From Rhizobium sp. NLR16a (lineage in GTDB: Bacteria; Pseudomonadota; Alphaproteobacteria; Rhizobiales; Rhizobiaceae), in the NCBI RefSeq assembly GCF_017948245.1, contig NZ_CP072870.1:186001-250000 (forward strand): 64,000 nucleotides of DNA, in the 5' to 3' direction. Position 1 is the stretch's first letter. Every line of letters starts with the position of its first letter. Below, piece after piece: positions 7,444 to 20,162 of the stretch. Under the pieces are notes generated by a model, which saw nothing but the letters and a program-made list of their open reading frames with translations, made no database searches and was not told the DNA's origin. The translations under genes were made by a program, and so were the position numbers.

Positions 7444-9308
7444 CACGCCTGCTCCTTGATGACGCTGACGACCAGCTGGTTTTCCGAGACCCTGGCGCCG
7501 GTGGAAACCTGCAATTTCCCAACGATGCCGTCGAAGGGCGCGCGTAACGTATGTTCCATCTTCATCGCTTCGACCGTCAGCAGACGATCCCCCTTGGCAA
7601 CAGTGTCGCCTTCGGCGACATCGACCGAGATGACGAGGCCCGGCATGGGCGAAAGGATCGCGCCGTCGCCCGCACCCTGATTTGCCTCGACTTCGCCCGC
7701 ATGGGGCAGGCCGATCGGCCAGGCATTGCCGGCGTCGAAAAGCACGGTCTTCGCGTCGATCTCGACGGCATTCGCCTCAAGGTCGGGGCGCACGCGCCCC
7801 CAGTGGAGGTGACCGTCGATGCGCACCCGAACGCGGCCGTCACTTGGCCCGGCGATGCGAAAACCGGTCAGCACCGACCAGGGATCCTCATTTGCGGCCT
7901 TCGAAAGTGCCGTTGCCGCTTTGTCGATTGTCGTCTCATCTGGCTCCGTCGCCACAAGGCCCTCGCCATGCCGGTCGAGGAAGCCGGTATCGATCCGGGC
8001 GGCGCGAAAATCCGGGTTGGTGGCGACGCGGGCGAGAAGGCCGGCATTGGATCTGACCGGCCAGATCTCGATACCGGCACAAGCGGCGGCCAGCTTCGAC
8101 AGCGCGGCTTCGCGGTTCGGCCCATGCGCAATGATCTTGGCGATCATTGGATCGTAGAAGGCGGTGATCTCATCGCCCTGTTCGACACCGCTCTCGACGC
8201 GGACGGTTCGGGGGAGTTTGAGATGTTCGAGCCGGCCGGTCGAGGGCAGGTAGCCGGCGGCGGGATTTTCGGCATAGAGCCGGGCCTCGAGGGCCCAGCC
8301 CTTCATGGCGATCTCATCCTGGCTTTTCGGCAGCGGCTCGCCGTTAGCCACCTTCAGTTGCCAGAGCACCAGATCCTCACCTGTTATGGCTTCAGTGACG
8401 GGATGTTCCACCTGCAGGCGTGTATTCATCTCCATGAACCAAATTCGATCCGGACGCAGGCCTTGCGAGGCATCGGCGATGAATTCGATCGTGCCGGCGC
8501 CGACATAGTTCACCGCTCTTGCGGCCTTCACCGCCGCATCGCAGATCGCAGCCCGCGTGGTTGCATCGAGCCCGGGAGCGGGGGCCTCCTCGATGACCTT
8601 CTGATGACGGCGCTGCAGCGAGCAGTCGCGTTCGAAGAGGTGGACGCAGTTGCCATGCTCGTCAGCGAAGATCTGCACCTCGATATGACGCGGATTGGCG
8701 ATATAGCGTTCGATGAGAACGCGATCATCGCCGAACGAAGCGGCGGCTTCGCGGCGGCAGGAGGCGAGAAGCTCGGTGAAATCCTGCGGGCGGTCGACGC
8801 GGCGCATGCCCTTGCCGCCGCCGCCGGCCACCGCCTTGATGAGTACGGGATAACCGATGGCCTCGGCCTCGGCCGCCAGTCTTGCTTCGCTCTGGTCTGG
8901 TCCGAGATAACCTGGAGTGACCGGCACGCCGGCTGCCTGCATTAATTCTTTGGCCGCGTCTTTCAGCCCCATCGCCCGGATAGCGGCCGCCGGCGCTCCG
9001 ACCCAGATGATACCGGCCTTCTCGACTGCTTCGGCAAATTCGGCATTTTCCGACAGGAAACCATAGCCCGGATGAATCGCGGCCGCCCCGGTCTTGCGGG
9101 CGGCTTCGAGGATGTGTACCTCAGACAGGTAGCTTTCGCGGGCCGGCGACGGCCCGATGGCGATCGCCTCGTCGGCTTCTCCGACGAAGGGCAGGCCGGC
9201 ATCGGCCTCGGAATAGACGGCGATGGTGCGGATGCCGGCAGTCTTTGCCGTGCGGATGATGCGGCGAGCGATTTCGCCTCTGTTGGCGATGAGAAGGTTT
9301 TCCATCAT
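7443..9308 (-). CDS. mccA: Methylcrotonyl-CoA carboxylase alpha (biotin) subunit
   Basis: 621 residues with biotin carboxylase (LIANRGEIARRIIRTAK; ATP-grasp glycine loop KAVAGGGGKGMR; EMNTRLQVEHPVTE), a linker BT domain and a C-terminal biotinyl domain with the attachment Lys in VEAMKMEHTLRAP. It carboxylates biotin with ATP and bicarbonate; the transcarboxylase partner is the gene immediately upstream. Within an operon containing isovaleryl-CoA dehydrogenase, methylcrotonyl-CoA is the expected substrate rather than propionyl- or geranyl-CoA. Somewhat shorter than the ~660-residue average. It overlaps the MaoC gene and begins seven bases after the beta-subunit stop. Confidence 0.93.
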   Translation of the reverse strand: MMENLLIANRGEIARRIIRTAKTAGIRTIAVYSEADAGLPFVGEADEAIAIGPSPARESYLSEVHILEAARKTGAAAIHPGYGFLSENAEFAEAVEKAGIIWVGAPAAAIRAMGLKDAAKELMQAAGVPVTPGYLGPDQSEARLAAEAEAIGYPVLIKAVAGGGGKGMRRVDRPQDFTELLASCRREAAASFGDDRVLIERYIANPRHIEVQIFADEHGNCVHLFERDCSLQRRHQKVIEEAPAPGLDATTRAAICDAAVKAARAVNYVGAGTIEFIADASQGLRPDRIWFMEMNTRLQVEHPVTEAITGEDLVLWQLKVANGEPLPKSQDEIAMKGWALEARLYAENPAAGYLPSTGRLEHLKLPRTVRVESGVEQGDEITAFYDPMIAKIIAHGPNREAALSKLAAACAGIEIWPVRSNAGLLARVATNPDFRAARIDTGFLDRHGEGLVATEPDETTIDKAATALSKAANEDPWSVLTGFRIAGPSDGRVRVRIDGHLHWGRVRPDLEANAVEIDAKTVLFDAGNAWPIGLPHAGEVEANQGAGDGAILSPMPGLVISVDVAEGDTVAKGDRLLTVEAMKMEHTLRAPFDGIVGKLQVSTGARVSENQLVVSVIKEQA

Positions 9309-9315
9309 AGCCGCC

Positions 9316-10926
9316 TCACATCCGAAACAGTCCGAAGCGCGGCCCTTTTGGGATCGGCGCGTTCAGGCAGGCGGAAAAGGCAAGGCCGAGCACGTCCCGC
9401 GTCTGGCCGGGATCGATGATGCCGTCGTCCCAGAGGCGGGCAGTGGCATAATAGGGATTGCCCTCCGCCTCGTAGCCGGCGCGGATCGGCGCCTTGAAAG
9501 CCTCCTCTTCTTCGACAGACCAATTCTCTCCGCGCGCCTCCAGTGCGTCGCGGCGGATGGTGGCGAGCACGGAAGCCGCCTGTTCGCCGCCCATGACGCT
9601 GATGCGGCTGTTCGGCCAGGTGAAGAGAAAACGGGGGCGATAGGCGCGGCCGCACATGCCGTAATTGCCGGCGCCGAAACTGCCGCCGATGATGACGGTG
9701 ACCTTAGGCACGGTCGCCGTCGCAACCGCCGTCACCAGCTTTGCCCCGTCCTTGGCGATGCCGCCGGCCTCATAGCGGCCGCCGACCATGAAACCGGAAA
9801 TATTCTGCAGGAACAGCAGCGGCACGCGGCGCTGGCAGGCGAGCTGGATGAAATGCGCACCCTTCAGCGCGCTTTCGGAAAAGAGCACGCCGTTATTGGC
9901 GATGACGGCGACCGGCATGCCCCAGATGCGGGCGAAGCCGCATACGAGCGTGGAGCCGTAGAGCGGCTTGAACTCGTGCAGTTCCGAGCCGTCGACGATC
10001 CGTCCGATCACCTCGCGCACATCATAGGGCGAGCGCACGTCATCGGGAATGAGGCCAAGAAGATCCTGGAAATCGAGTTTCGGCGGCCGCGGAGGCTGGA
10101 TGTCGATATCGACCGATTTGACGCTGTTGAGGCTGGCGACGATGTCTCGCACCAGAAGCAGCGCATGTTCGTCATTCTCGGCAACATGATCGACGACGCC
10201 GGAGCGGCGGCCATGGGTTTCGGCGCCGCCGAGTTCTTCGGCCGAGATGATTTCGCCGGTCGCGGCTTTGACCAGCGGGGGACCCGCGAGGAAGATCGTG
10301 CCCTGATTGCGCACGATGACGGTTTCATCAGACATGGCGGGGACATAGGCGCCGCCGGCCGTGCAGCTTCCCATCACGCAGGCGATCTGCGGAATGCCTT
10401 CGGCCGACATCTGCGCCTGATTGTAGAAGATGGCGCCGAAATGGTCGCGGTCGGGAAAGACCTCGGCCTGATGCGGAAGATTGGCGCCGCCGCTATCGAC
10501 CAGATAGAGGCAGGGCAGCCGGTTCTGCAGGGCGATCTCCTGCGCCCTGAGATGTTTCTTCACCGTCATCGGGAAATAGGCGCCACCCTTCACCGTCGCG
10601 TCATTGGCGACGATCATCGCCTCGCGGCCGCAAACGCGGCCGACGCCCGATATGATGCCGGCGCCCGGCGCCTCGTCGCCATACATGCCGTTGGCTGCCA
10701 GCGTGCCGATCTCCAGGAAAGGGCTGCCGGCATCGAGCAGGAGCTGGATGCGGTCGCGCGGCAGGAGCTTGCCCTTGCCGGTATGGCGCGCGCGCGCCGT
10801 CTGCGATCCGCCCTCGCGCGCTCTCGCCGAACGCGCGTAGAGTTCGTCGACGAGGGCTTTATTCTTGGCGGTATTGGCTTTGAAGCTTTCGCTGTCGCGA
10901 TCGATCGCAGTCGAAATCACCGTCAT
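9316..10926 (-). CDS. mccB: Methylcrotonyl-CoA carboxylase beta (carboxyltransferase) subunit
   Basis: 536 residues of the crotonase-fold carboxyltransferase family. Visible are [21 protein letters not shown], the acyl-CoA site region ([16 protein letters not shown]) and the biotin-side glycine motif ([20 protein letters not shown]), which is typical of methylcrotonyl-CoA carboxylase. The ATG at 10926 overlaps the isovaleryl-CoA dehydrogenase stop (ATGA). The frame stays open further upstream to 11418, but that part is the shadow of the dehydrogenase. It transfers carboxyl from biotin on the alpha subunit to 3-methylcrotonyl-CoA, giving 3-methylglutaconyl-CoA. Confidence 0.93.
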   Translation of the reverse strand: MTVISTAIDRDSESFKANTAKNKALVDELYARSARAREGGSQTARARHTGKGKLLPRDRIQLLLDAGSPFLEIGTLAANGMYGDEAPGAGIISGVGRVCGREAMIVANDATVKGGAYFPMTVKKHLRAQEIALQNRLPCLYLVDSGGANLPHQAEVFPDRDHFGAIFYNQAQMSAEGIPQIACVMGSCTAGGAYVPAMSDETVIVRNQGTIFLAGPPLVKAATGEIISAEELGGAETHGRRSGVVDHVAENDEHALLLVRDIVASLNSVKSVDIDIQPPRPPKLDFQDLLGLIPDDVRSPYDVREVIGRIVDGSELHEFKPLYGSTLVCGFARIWGMPVAVIANNGVLFSESALKGAHFIQLACQRRVPLLFLQNISGFMVGGRYEAGGIAKDGAKLVTAVATATVPKVTVIIGGSFGAGNYGMCGRAYRPRFLFTWPNSRISVMGGEQAASVLATIRRDALEARGENWSVEEEEAFKAPIRAGYEAEGNPYYATARLWDDGIIDPGQTRDVLGLAFSACLNAPIPKGPRFGLFRM

Positions 10927-12068
10927 GATGCGATGAGCTCCCGCCCGATCAGATAGCGGCGGATCTCGTTGGTGCCGGCGCCAATATCGTAGAGCTTGGC
11001 GTCGCGCAGGAAACGCTCGACCGGCCATTCCTTGGTATAGCCGGCGCCGCCGAGCGCCTGGATCGCTTCCAGTGAGACTTTCACGGCATTTTCGCTGGCA
11101 AAAAGGATCGCGGCGGCCGCATCGGTGCGCGTTGCCCGGCCGGCATCGCAGGCGCGGGCCACGGAATAGACATAGGCGCGCGCCGAATTCAGCGCGACAT
11201 ACATGTCGGCGATCTTGCCCTGCATCAGCTGGAAATCGCCGATCGCCTTGCCGAACTGCTTGCGCTCGCGCACATAGGGCAGCACGACATCGAGGCAGGC
11301 CTGCATGATCCCGAGCGGGCCGGCGGCGAGCACGGCGCGTTCGTAATCGAGGCCGGACATCAGGATTTTCACGCCTTCTCCCTCCCGGCCCATCAGCGCA
11401 TCGGCTGGCACCTCGCAATCCTGAAAGACCAGTTCGGCCGTGTCGCTGCCGCGCATGCCCAGTTTCGAGAGCTTCTTGGAGACGCTGAAGCCGGTCAGGC
11501 CCTTTTCGATGATGAAGGCGGAAATGCCCTTCGGGCCGGCGGCCGGATCGGTCTTGGCATAGACGACGAGTACGTCGGCATGCGGGGCATTGGTGATCCA
11601 GAACTTCGTGCCGTTGAGAATATAGCGGTCGCCTCTTTTCTCGGCTCGCAACCCCATGGAGACGACATCGGAACCGGAGCCGGCCTCGGACATGGCAAGC
11701 GAGCCGACATGGTCGCCCGAGATCAGCTTCGGCAGATGGCGGCGTTTCTGCTCCGTTGAGGCCCAGCGGCGGATCTGGTTGACGCAGAGATTGGAATGAG
11801 CACCGTAGCTCAAGCCCACGGAAGCCGAGGCGCGCGAGACCTCCTCCATCGCGACGACGTGCTCGAGATAGCCGAAACCGGCGCCGCCGAACTCTTCCTC
11901 GACGGTGATCCCATGCAGGCCGAGTGCGCCCATCTGCGGCCAGAGCTGGCGTGGAAATGTGTTGCTTTCGTCAATCTCCGCGGCGAGCGGAGCAATATGA
12001 TCGGCGGCAAATCGCGCCGTCGTTTCGCGGATCGCGTCCGCGGTTTCGCCGAGCGAGAAATCAAACAT
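10923..12068 (-). CDS. ivd: Isovaleryl-CoA dehydrogenase
   Basis: 381-residue flavin acyl-CoA dehydrogenase. Motifs: FAD/substrate site [29 protein letters not shown], the C-terminal [21 protein letters not shown]. The usual C-terminal catalytic Glu position is Gly ([11 protein letters not shown]), while a Glu sits in the helix [16 protein letters not shown]. That arrangement is the hallmark of isovaleryl-CoA dehydrogenases, which supports the substrate call. ATG at 12068 has a strong ribosome site (GGGAGGA six bases upstream). It heads the leucine/isovalerate operon, oxidising isovaleryl-CoA to 3-methylcrotonyl-CoA and passing electrons to ETF. Confidence 0.93.
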   Translation of the reverse strand: MFDFSLGETADAIRETTARFAADHIAPLAAEIDESNTFPRQLWPQMGALGLHGITVEEEFGGAGFGYLEHVVAMEEVSRASASVGLSYGAHSNLCVNQIRRWASTEQKRRHLPKLISGDHVGSLAMSEAGSGSDVVSMGLRAEKRGDRYILNGTKFWITNAPHADVLVVYAKTDPAAGPKGISAFIIEKGLTGFSVSKKLSKLGMRGSDTAELVFQDCEVPADALMGREGEGVKILMSGLDYERAVLAAGPLGIMQACLDVVLPYVRERKQFGKAIGDFQLMQGKIADMYVALNSARAYVYSVARACDAGRATRTDAAAAILFASENAVKVSLEAIQALGGAGYTKEWPVERFLRDAKLYDIGAGTNEIRRYLIGRELIAS

Positions 12069-12130
12069 GGCACTCCTCCCGCTGAAATATGTAGCGCGGG
12101 TTGCGGCAGGTTCAAAGAGGCACCCCGTGC

Positions 12131-12273
12131 CTCCCTCATGCCTGTGCTTGTCACCGGCATCCAACCATCGCGCGTCCGCGCGGAGAATGGCTCGTTGCTC
12201 GCTCGAAGAAAGTCTCTTGCGCCCAAGGACTTGGGCGCGCTGGATGCCTGTGACAAGCACAGGCATGAGGGAG
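12131..12273. repeat. RIME-like rhizobial intergenic palindrome
   Basis: A ~143-bp element whose ends are inverted copies: left arm from 12131 (CTCCCTCATGCCTGTGCTTG...) and right arm 12241-12273 (ending ACAAGCACAGGCATGAGGGA). Each arm contains its own short palindrome, and the centre has a third (GCGCCCAAGG/CTTGGGCGC near 12220-12238). This layout and wording match Rhizobium-specific intergenic mosaic elements (RIME). It lies between the isovalerate operon and the AraC gene. Possible roles are transcription termination or mRNA stabilisation; function is not shown. Confidence 0.75.
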
Positions 12274-12341
12274 GGTGTGGAACCGCCAGCGCCAAATAGC
12301 GACTGGGTCTAGATGCAGGTCTCGGCTTATTACCCACTGCG

Positions 12342-13394
12342 CTATTCCCCCGCTTCCTCCCGTCGAAAAGTCTCAGGGCTCTTGCCCATCCATTTGCGAA
12401 ATGCGCGAAAAAAGGCGCTGGGTTCGGAATAGCCGAGCTGTACGGCGATCTCGCCGATCGTTTTCGAGGTATTCAGCAGCAGTTCGACGGCGAGATCCCG
12501 GCGGATGTCGTCCTTGATGGCGGCATAGCTTTGTCCTTCGTCGTGCAGGCGGTGGCGCAGCGTCGAGGGCGGCATGCGCATGTCGGCGGCGAGTTCGGCG
12601 AAGCTGCGCCACGTCGCCGGCGTTGCCTGGCTCAATCGCCGACGGACGGCGGCGGCGATGCCCGCGTCGTAGCGGTAGCGCACCAGAATATTGGCGGGCG
12701 CGCCGCGCAGGAACTGTTTCAACGCCTGTTCGCTACGGGAAATCGGCAGGTCGAGCAGGGTGCTGTCGAAGCCGAGACGGCTGATCGGTTGCGAGAAGCG
12801 CACCGGAGCGCCGAAGAACAACCGGTAGTCGGCGCCCTGTTTCGGTTCGGCGCAGCGGAAGTCGACAAGCCGGATGGGGATGCGGCGGCCGACCAGCCAG
12901 CATATGATGCCGTGCAGGATGATCCAGTAGGTGCGATAGGCGAAGGCCGATCGCGGGCCGCCCACATCCCTGAGCTCAATCTCGGCCAAGCCGTCGCGGA
13001 TGACGAGCCGGCCTCTAGGGTCGTCGAGCACGACATCGAGAAAACGTAGCGCCCGACGCAGCGCCTGACCGAGCGTCGGCGCATGCAGCACACAATGGCA
13101 GAGCAGCGTGAAGCTGCCGCTGCGCATCGGTCGGCCGCCCATGCCGAAGAATTCGTCGTCGAGTTCGGCGGCGATCATCAGCCAGAGGGCGCCATAAGTT
13201 TCGGCAGACACCGGCTGATCGACGATCGGCGGCAGGCCGACCCGCGCAAGGATCGGCGCCGTCGGCTTGCCGAGCCGCCGCAGGCTGTCCAGCGCCTCTT
13301 CGACGAAGCCCGGTGCAATCATGCGTCGCTCGATCTCGGCCATCTCAACCCCGCTATGGCAAAACTGGCCGAAATAATGGAGCAGTTCTGTCAT
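12342..13394 (-). CDS. AraC-family transcriptional regulator
   Basis: About 350 residues: an N-terminal arabinose-binding-like ligand domain (about 20-210) and a C-terminal AraC double helix-turn-helix (about 245-345). The second helix-turn-helix shows the family signature [32 protein letters not shown]. The ATG at 13394 and a TTG nine bases earlier both lack a clear ribosome site; an internal ATG at about 13340 is another option. It is divergent from the branched-chain catabolic operon starting at 13478 (83-base gap) and shares direction with the leucine operon downstream. It is therefore the obvious candidate to control one or both arms, by inference. Confidence 0.88.
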   Translation of the reverse strand: MTELLHYFGQFCHSGVEMAEIERRMIAPGFVEEALDSLRRLGKPTAPILARVGLPPIVDQPVSAETYGALWLMIAAELDDEFFGMGGRPMRSGSFTLLCHCVLHAPTLGQALRRALRFLDVVLDDPRGRLVIRDGLAEIELRDVGGPRSAFAYRTYWIILHGIICWLVGRRIPIRLVDFRCAEPKQGADYRLFFGAPVRFSQPISRLGFDSTLLDLPISRSEQALKQFLRGAPANILVRYRYDAGIAAAVRRRLSQATPATWRSFAELAADMRMPPSTLRHRLHDEGQSYAAIKDDIRRDLAVELLLNTSKTIGEIAVQLGYSEPSAFFRAFRKWMGKSPETFRREEAGE

Positions 13395-13477
13395 CGCTTG
13401 CAATAGGTGGAACGAATAGAATCGTGACCGTCGGTGGCGCTCGGAGGAGGACGCAGCCGACAGGGAGGAACAGATTC

Positions 13478-14245
13478 ATGCTGATCCGTGGGGCAAGTTT
13501 CATCGTCACCGGCGGCGGCTCCGGGCTCGGAGCGGCGACGGCGCGCATGCTCGTCGAGGCCGGCGGGCGCGTGACGATCGCCGATCTCAACGTTGACCTG
13601 GGCGAGGCGATCACGCGGGAATTTGGCATCGATGCCCGCTACGTCAAGGCGGATGTGACCGATGGCGAGGCTGGAGCAGCTGTGGTTGCCGCGGCGGCCG
13701 AAGCCTTTGGCGGTTTGCGCGGGCTGGTGAACTGCGCGGGCGTGGCGCCGGCCGAAAAGGTGATCGGCCGCGACGGGCCACACCGGCTGGAGAGTTTCGC
13801 GCGCACCGTCGGCATCAATCTCATCGGCACGTTCAACATGATCCGGCTTGCCGCCGCTGCGATTCAGACCGGGGAGCCGGATGCCGAAGGCGAGCGCGGC
13901 GTGATCGTCAATACGGCCTCGGTTGCCGCCTTTGACGGTCAGATCGGCCAGGCGGCCTATGCCGCCTCCAAGGGCGGGGTGGCGGCGATGACCTTGCCGA
14001 TCGCCCGCGAGCTCGCCCGTCACGGCATCCGCGTCGTGTCGATCGCGCCCGGCATTTTCGAGACGCCGATGATGGCCGGTATGCCGGCCGAGGTTCAGGC
14101 GGCACTCGGCCAGAGCGTGCCCTTTCCGCCGCGGCTCGGCCGGCCGGCGGAATTTGCTGCGCTGGTGCGCCATATCTTTGAAAACACCATGCTGAACGGC
14201 GAGGTCATCCGCCTCGACGGCGCATTGCGGATGGGCGCGCGCTGA
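13478..14245 (+). CDS. SDR 3-hydroxyacyl-CoA dehydrogenase (HSD17B10-like)
   Basis: 255-residue short-chain dehydrogenase. It has the NAD-binding [10 protein letters not shown] loop, the ADLN acidic residue favouring NAD, NCAG, the catalytic Ser region ([12 protein letters not shown]) and YAASK. The ending ([11 protein letters not shown]) is like type-10 hydroxyacyl-CoA dehydrogenases, which oxidise 2-methyl-3-hydroxybutyryl-CoA in isoleucine breakdown. The ATG at 13478 follows GGGAGG. It is the first gene of the plus-strand operon with thiolase, acyl-CoA dehydrogenase and the 2-oxoacid dehydrogenase complex, which fits the isoleucine role. Exact substrate is inferred. Confidence 0.88.
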   Translation: MLIRGASFIVTGGGSGLGAATARMLVEAGGRVTIADLNVDLGEAITREFGIDARYVKADVTDGEAGAAVVAAAAEAFGGLRGLVNCAGVAPAEKVIGRDGPHRLESFARTVGINLIGTFNMIRLAAAAIQTGEPDAEGERGVIVNTASVAAFDGQIGQAAYAASKGGVAAMTLPIARELARHGIRVVSIAPGIFETPMMAGMPAEVQAALGQSVPFPPRLGRPAEFAALVRHIFENTMLNGEVIRLDGALRMGAR

Positions 14246-14267
14246 GCGTTTGCCCCAGGGAGGAAAC

Positions 14268-15455
14268 ATGGCACTGCAGGACCCTATCGTCATCGTCGGC
14301 GCGGCGCGCACGCCGATCGGCAGTTTCCAGGGAGAGCTGAAGGAGGCGACAGCGCCGGAACTCGGAGCCACGGCGATCCGCGCGGCAATGGAGCGTAGCC
14401 ATGTCTCGGCCGAGGCGGTTGAAGAAGTCGTTTTCGGCTGCGTGCTGCCTGCAGGCCAAGGCCAGGCGCCGGCGCGCCAGGCGGCGATCGGCGCCGGCCT
14501 GCCTTTCGCGACGGGGGCAAGCTCCGTCAACAAGATGTGCGGCTCGGGCATGAAGGCGGTCATGACGGCTCATGACCTCATCACCGCCGGCAGTGCTTCT
14601 GTGGCAGTCGCCGGCGGCATGGAAAGCATGACGAACGCGCCCTATCTCCTTGACAAGGCCCGCGGCGGCTACAGGCTCGGCCATGGGCGTGTCGTGGACC
14701 ACATGTTCCTCGACGGGCTGGAGGATGCGTATGACAAGGGGCGCTTGATGGGCAGCTTCGCGGAGGACTGCGCCCAAGCCTATCAGTTCACGCGCGAAGC
14801 GCAGGATAATTACGCCATCGCCTCCCTGACGCGGGCGCAGAAGGCGATCGCGGAAGGCTGGTTTGAAAGCGAGATCGTGCCGGTGACGGTCAAGTCGGGC
14901 AAATCAGAGCAGCGGGCGAGCCGCGACGAGCAGCCGGGTCGGGCGAAGCTCGACAAAATCCCGATGCTGAAGCCCGCCTTCCGAGAGGATGGCACGGTGA
15001 CGGCCGCCAATTCAAGTTCGATTTCCGACGGCGCGGCAGCGCTCGTGCTCATGCGCCGCTCCGAGGCAGAGCATCGCGGCCTGACGCCGCTCGCCACCAT
15101 CCTCGGTCATGCCACCCATTCGCAGGCGCCCAATCTTTTCGCCACCGCGCCGATCGGCGCGTTGCAGAAGCTCTCAGATCGGACCGGCCTGGCGCTTTCG
15201 GACGTCGACCTCTTCGAAATCAACGAGGCTTTTGCCGTCGTCGCCATGGCGGCGATGCGCGATCTCGACCTGCCGCATGAAAAGGTCAATGTGCATGGCG
15301 GCGCCTGCGCGCTCGGCCATCCGATCGGCGCATCAGGCGCACGCATCCTGGTGACGCTGCTTTCAGCATTGGAGCGCTACGATCTGAAGCGCGGCATGGC
15401 GGCGCTTTGCATCGGCGGCGGCGAGGCGACGGCCGTCGCCATCGAGCGGCATTAG
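14268..15455 (+). CDS. Acetyl-CoA acyltransferase (thiolase)
   Basis: 395 residues, normal length for the degradative/biosynthetic thiolase family. The nucleophilic Cys lies in [12 protein letters not shown] (about residue 91), the His in [17 protein letters not shown], and the second Cys in [11 protein letters not shown] near the end. Internal ATG 14268 has AGGGAGGAAAC upstream. Located between the SDR and an acyl-CoA dehydrogenase in the branched-chain operon, it probably cleaves 2-methylacetoacetyl-CoA to acetyl- and propionyl-CoA (isoleucine) or acetoacetyl-CoA from leucine. Both are possible and the sequence does not decide. Confidence 0.92.
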   Translation: MALQDPIVIVGAARTPIGSFQGELKEATAPELGATAIRAAMERSHVSAEAVEEVVFGCVLPAGQGQAPARQAAIGAGLPFATGASSVNKMCGSGMKAVMTAHDLITAGSASVAVAGGMESMTNAPYLLDKARGGYRLGHGRVVDHMFLDGLEDAYDKGRLMGSFAEDCAQAYQFTREAQDNYAIASLTRAQKAIAEGWFESEIVPVTVKSGKSEQRASRDEQPGRAKLDKIPMLKPAFREDGTVTAANSSSISDGAAALVLMRRSEAEHRGLTPLATILGHATHSQAPNLFATAPIGALQKLSDRTGLALSDVDLFEINEAFAVVAMAAMRDLDLPHEKVNVHGGACALGHPIGASGARILVTLLSALERYDLKRGMAALCIGGGEATAVAIERH

Positions 15456-15472
15456 CGGGAAGGAGGAGCGAC

Positions 15473-17895
<2,423 letters not shown>

Positions 17896-17896
17896 C

Positions 17897-18910
17897 ATGG
17901 CCAGGATGACGATGATCGAGGCCGTGCGCAGCGCCATGGACGTGTCGATGGCGAAGGATGACAATGTCGTGGTCTTCGGCGAGGATGTCGGCTATTTCGG
18001 CGGCGTCTTCCGCTGCACCCAGGGCCTGCAGGCAAAATACGGCAGGACGCGCTGCTTCGATACGCCGATCAGCGAATCCGGCATCGTCGGCACGGCAATC
18101 GGCATGGCGGCCTACGGGCTCAAACCCTGCGTCGAGATCCAGTTCGCCGATTACATGTATCCCGCCTATGACCAGCTGACGCAGGAGGCGGCGCGTATCC
18201 GCTACCGTTCCAACGGCGATTTCACCTGCCCGATCGTCGTGCGCATGCCGACTGGCGGCGGCATCTTCGGCGGCCAGACGCACAGTCAGAGCCCGGAAGC
18301 GCTCTTCACCCATGTCTGCGGGTTGAAGGTGATCGTGCCGTCCAATCCCTATGACGCCAAAGGCCTGCTGATCGCGGCGATCGAGGATCCGGATCCGGTG
18401 ATGTTCCTCGAACCGAAGCGGCTCTATAACGGCCCCTTCGACGGCCACCACGAGCGGCCGGTCACACCCTGGTCGAAACACGCTCTCGGCGAGGTGCCCG
18501 ATGGCCATTATACGATCCCGATCGGCAAGGCCGAGGTGCGGCGCACGGGATCGGCGGTAACAGTCGTTGCCTATGGCACGATGGTGCATGTGGCGCTGGC
18601 CGCGGCCGAGGATGCCGGCATCGACGCCGAAGTGATCGATTTGAGAAGCCTGCTGCCGCTCGATCTCGATACGATCGTCAAATCAGTTTCGAAGACGGGC
18701 CGCTGCGTCGTGGTTCATGAGGCGACCTTGACGTCGGGCTTCGGCGCCGAGGTCGTGGCGCTGGTGCAGGAACATTGCTTCTATCATCTCGAAGCGCCTG
18801 TCGTGCGCGTCGCGGGCTGGGATACGCCCTATCCGCATGCGCAGGAATGGGACTATTTCCCCGGTCCCGGCCGGGTCGGGCGGGCGCTTGCCGAAGTCAT
18901 GGAGGCCTGA
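17897..18910 (+). CDS. bkdA2: Branched-chain 2-oxoacid dehydrogenase E1 beta
   Basis: 337 residues, transketolase-like beta subunit. Motifs: VFGEDVGYFGGVFRCTQGL near the start, FDTPISESGIVGTAIGMA, IQFADYMYPAYDQL, and the C-terminal transketolase domain (VIDLRSLLPLDLDTIVKSV). The real start is the ATG one base after the E1 alpha stop; the earlier in-frame region belongs to E1 alpha in another frame. E1 is an alpha2-beta2 tetramer that hands the acyl group to the lipoyl domain of E2, encoded next. Confidence 0.95.
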   Translation: MARMTMIEAVRSAMDVSMAKDDNVVVFGEDVGYFGGVFRCTQGLQAKYGRTRCFDTPISESGIVGTAIGMAAYGLKPCVEIQFADYMYPAYDQLTQEAARIRYRSNGDFTCPIVVRMPTGGGIFGGQTHSQSPEALFTHVCGLKVIVPSNPYDAKGLLIAAIEDPDPVMFLEPKRLYNGPFDGHHERPVTPWSKHALGEVPDGHYTIPIGKAEVRRTGSAVTVVAYGTMVHVALAAAEDAGIDAEVIDLRSLLPLDLDTIVKSVSKTGRCVVVHEATLTSGFGAEVVALVQEHCFYHLEAPVVRVAGWDTPYPHAQEWDYFPGPGRVGRALAEVMEA

Positions 18911-18913
18911 GCC

Positions 18914-20158
18914 ATGGGCGAATTCATCATCAAGATGCCCGATGTCGGGGAAGGGGTCGCCGAGGCCGAACTTGTGGAATGGCATGTGAAGCCGGGAGAT
19001 CCCGTCCGCGAGGACATGGTGATCGCCGCCGTGATGACCGACAAGGCCACAGTGGAAATTCCCTCTCCCGTCGATGGCACGGTCATCTGGCTCGCCGGCG
19101 ATATCGGAGACCGCATCGCGGTCAAGGCGCCGCTGGTGCGGATCGAAACGGCGGAAGGCGCCGGCGAGGCCCAGCCGATGCGGATTTCGCAGGCGCCGAC
19201 CGCCGAAGTCGTCGTAGCGGAAATCACGAGGCCTGCCCCGGCAGCGCCGGTCTCCGCAATCCCGTCTACTGCCGCCCCGCCCGTCGAAAAACCGCTTGCT
19301 GCCCCTTCCGTTCGGCTCTTTGCCAGGGAAAGCGGCGTCGATCTCAGGCAGGTGCAGGGGAGCGGGCCGGCCGGACGTATCCTGCGCGAAGATGTCGAGC
19401 AATTCCTGATGCAAGGCGCCGCTCCGGCCCTCCTAAAGGGTGGATCCGTCAAGAAGACAGCGACGGAGGAGATCAAGCTCACCGGACTGCGGCGGCGCAT
19501 CGCCGAAAAAATGGTGCTTTCCACCTCGCGCATTCCCCACATCACCTATGTGGAGGAAGTGGACATGACGGCGCTGGAGGAGCTGCGCGCCACCATGAAC
19601 GGCGACCGCAGGGAGGGCCATCCGAAGCTGACGGTCCTGCCCTTTCTGATGCGGGCGCTGGTCAAGGCCATTGCCGGGCAGCCGGAGGTCAACGCCACCT
19701 TCGACGACGATGCCGGCATCATCACGCGCCATAGCGCCGTCCATATCGGCATCGCCACGCAGACGCCGGCCGGCCTGACCGTGCCTGTCGTGCGGCATGC
19801 GGAAGCGCGCGGCCTCTGGGATTGCGCCGCCGAAATGAGCCGGCTGGCGGATGCGGCGCGTTCGGGCACGGCGACGCGCGACGAGCTTTCCGGCTCCACC
19901 ATCACCATCAGCTCGCTCGGTGCGCTCGGCGGCATCGTTTCGACGCCTGTCATCAACCATCCCGAGGTGGCGATCATCGGCGTCAACAAGATCGCCACAC
20001 GCCCGGTCTGGGACGGCACGCAATTCGTGCCGCGCAAGATCATGAACCTCTCTTCGAGTTTCGATCATCGCATCATCGACGGCTGGGATGCGGCGACCTT
20101 TGTCCAGCGTATCCGCACGCTCCTTGAAACGCCGGCGCTCATTTTCATCGAAGGCTGA
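18914..20158 (+). CDS. bkdB: Branched-chain 2-oxoacid dehydrogenase E2 (dihydrolipoyl acyltransferase)
   Basis: 414 residues in the classic order: lipoyl domain (1-75, lipoylated Lys in [12 protein letters not shown]), an Ala/Pro-rich linker, a peripheral-subunit-binding domain (about 135-170, [20 protein letters not shown]), then the catalytic acyltransferase domain (about 190-414) with the active-site HxxxDG in [14 protein letters not shown]. One lipoyl domain only, as in typical bacterial BCKDH E2. It lies three bases after E1 beta and four before E3, so the complex is made from one transcript. Confidence 0.95.
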   Translation: MGEFIIKMPDVGEGVAEAELVEWHVKPGDPVREDMVIAAVMTDKATVEIPSPVDGTVIWLAGDIGDRIAVKAPLVRIETAEGAGEAQPMRISQAPTAEVVVAEITRPAPAAPVSAIPSTAAPPVEKPLAAPSVRLFARESGVDLRQVQGSGPAGRILREDVEQFLMQGAAPALLKGGSVKKTATEEIKLTGLRRRIAEKMVLSTSRIPHITYVEEVDMTALEELRATMNGDRREGHPKLTVLPFLMRALVKAIAGQPEVNATFDDDAGIITRHSAVHIGIATQTPAGLTVPVVRHAEARGLWDCAAEMSRLADAARSGTATRDELSGSTITISSLGALGGIVSTPVINHPEVAIIGVNKIATRPVWDGTQFVPRKIMNLSSSFDHRIIDGWDAATFVQRIRTLLETPALIFIEG

Positions 20159-20162
20159 GCAC

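Noticed and set aside
9223..10956. 577-codon open frame on the plus strand opposite the carboxylase genes
   Set aside because: Antisense to mccB and the start of mccA; shadow frame typical of high-GC DNA.
10927..11418. Longer N-terminus for the carboxyltransferase
   Set aside because: The upstream extension lies within isovaleryl-CoA dehydrogenase; the ATG at 10926 gives the family start and a classic ATGA overlap.
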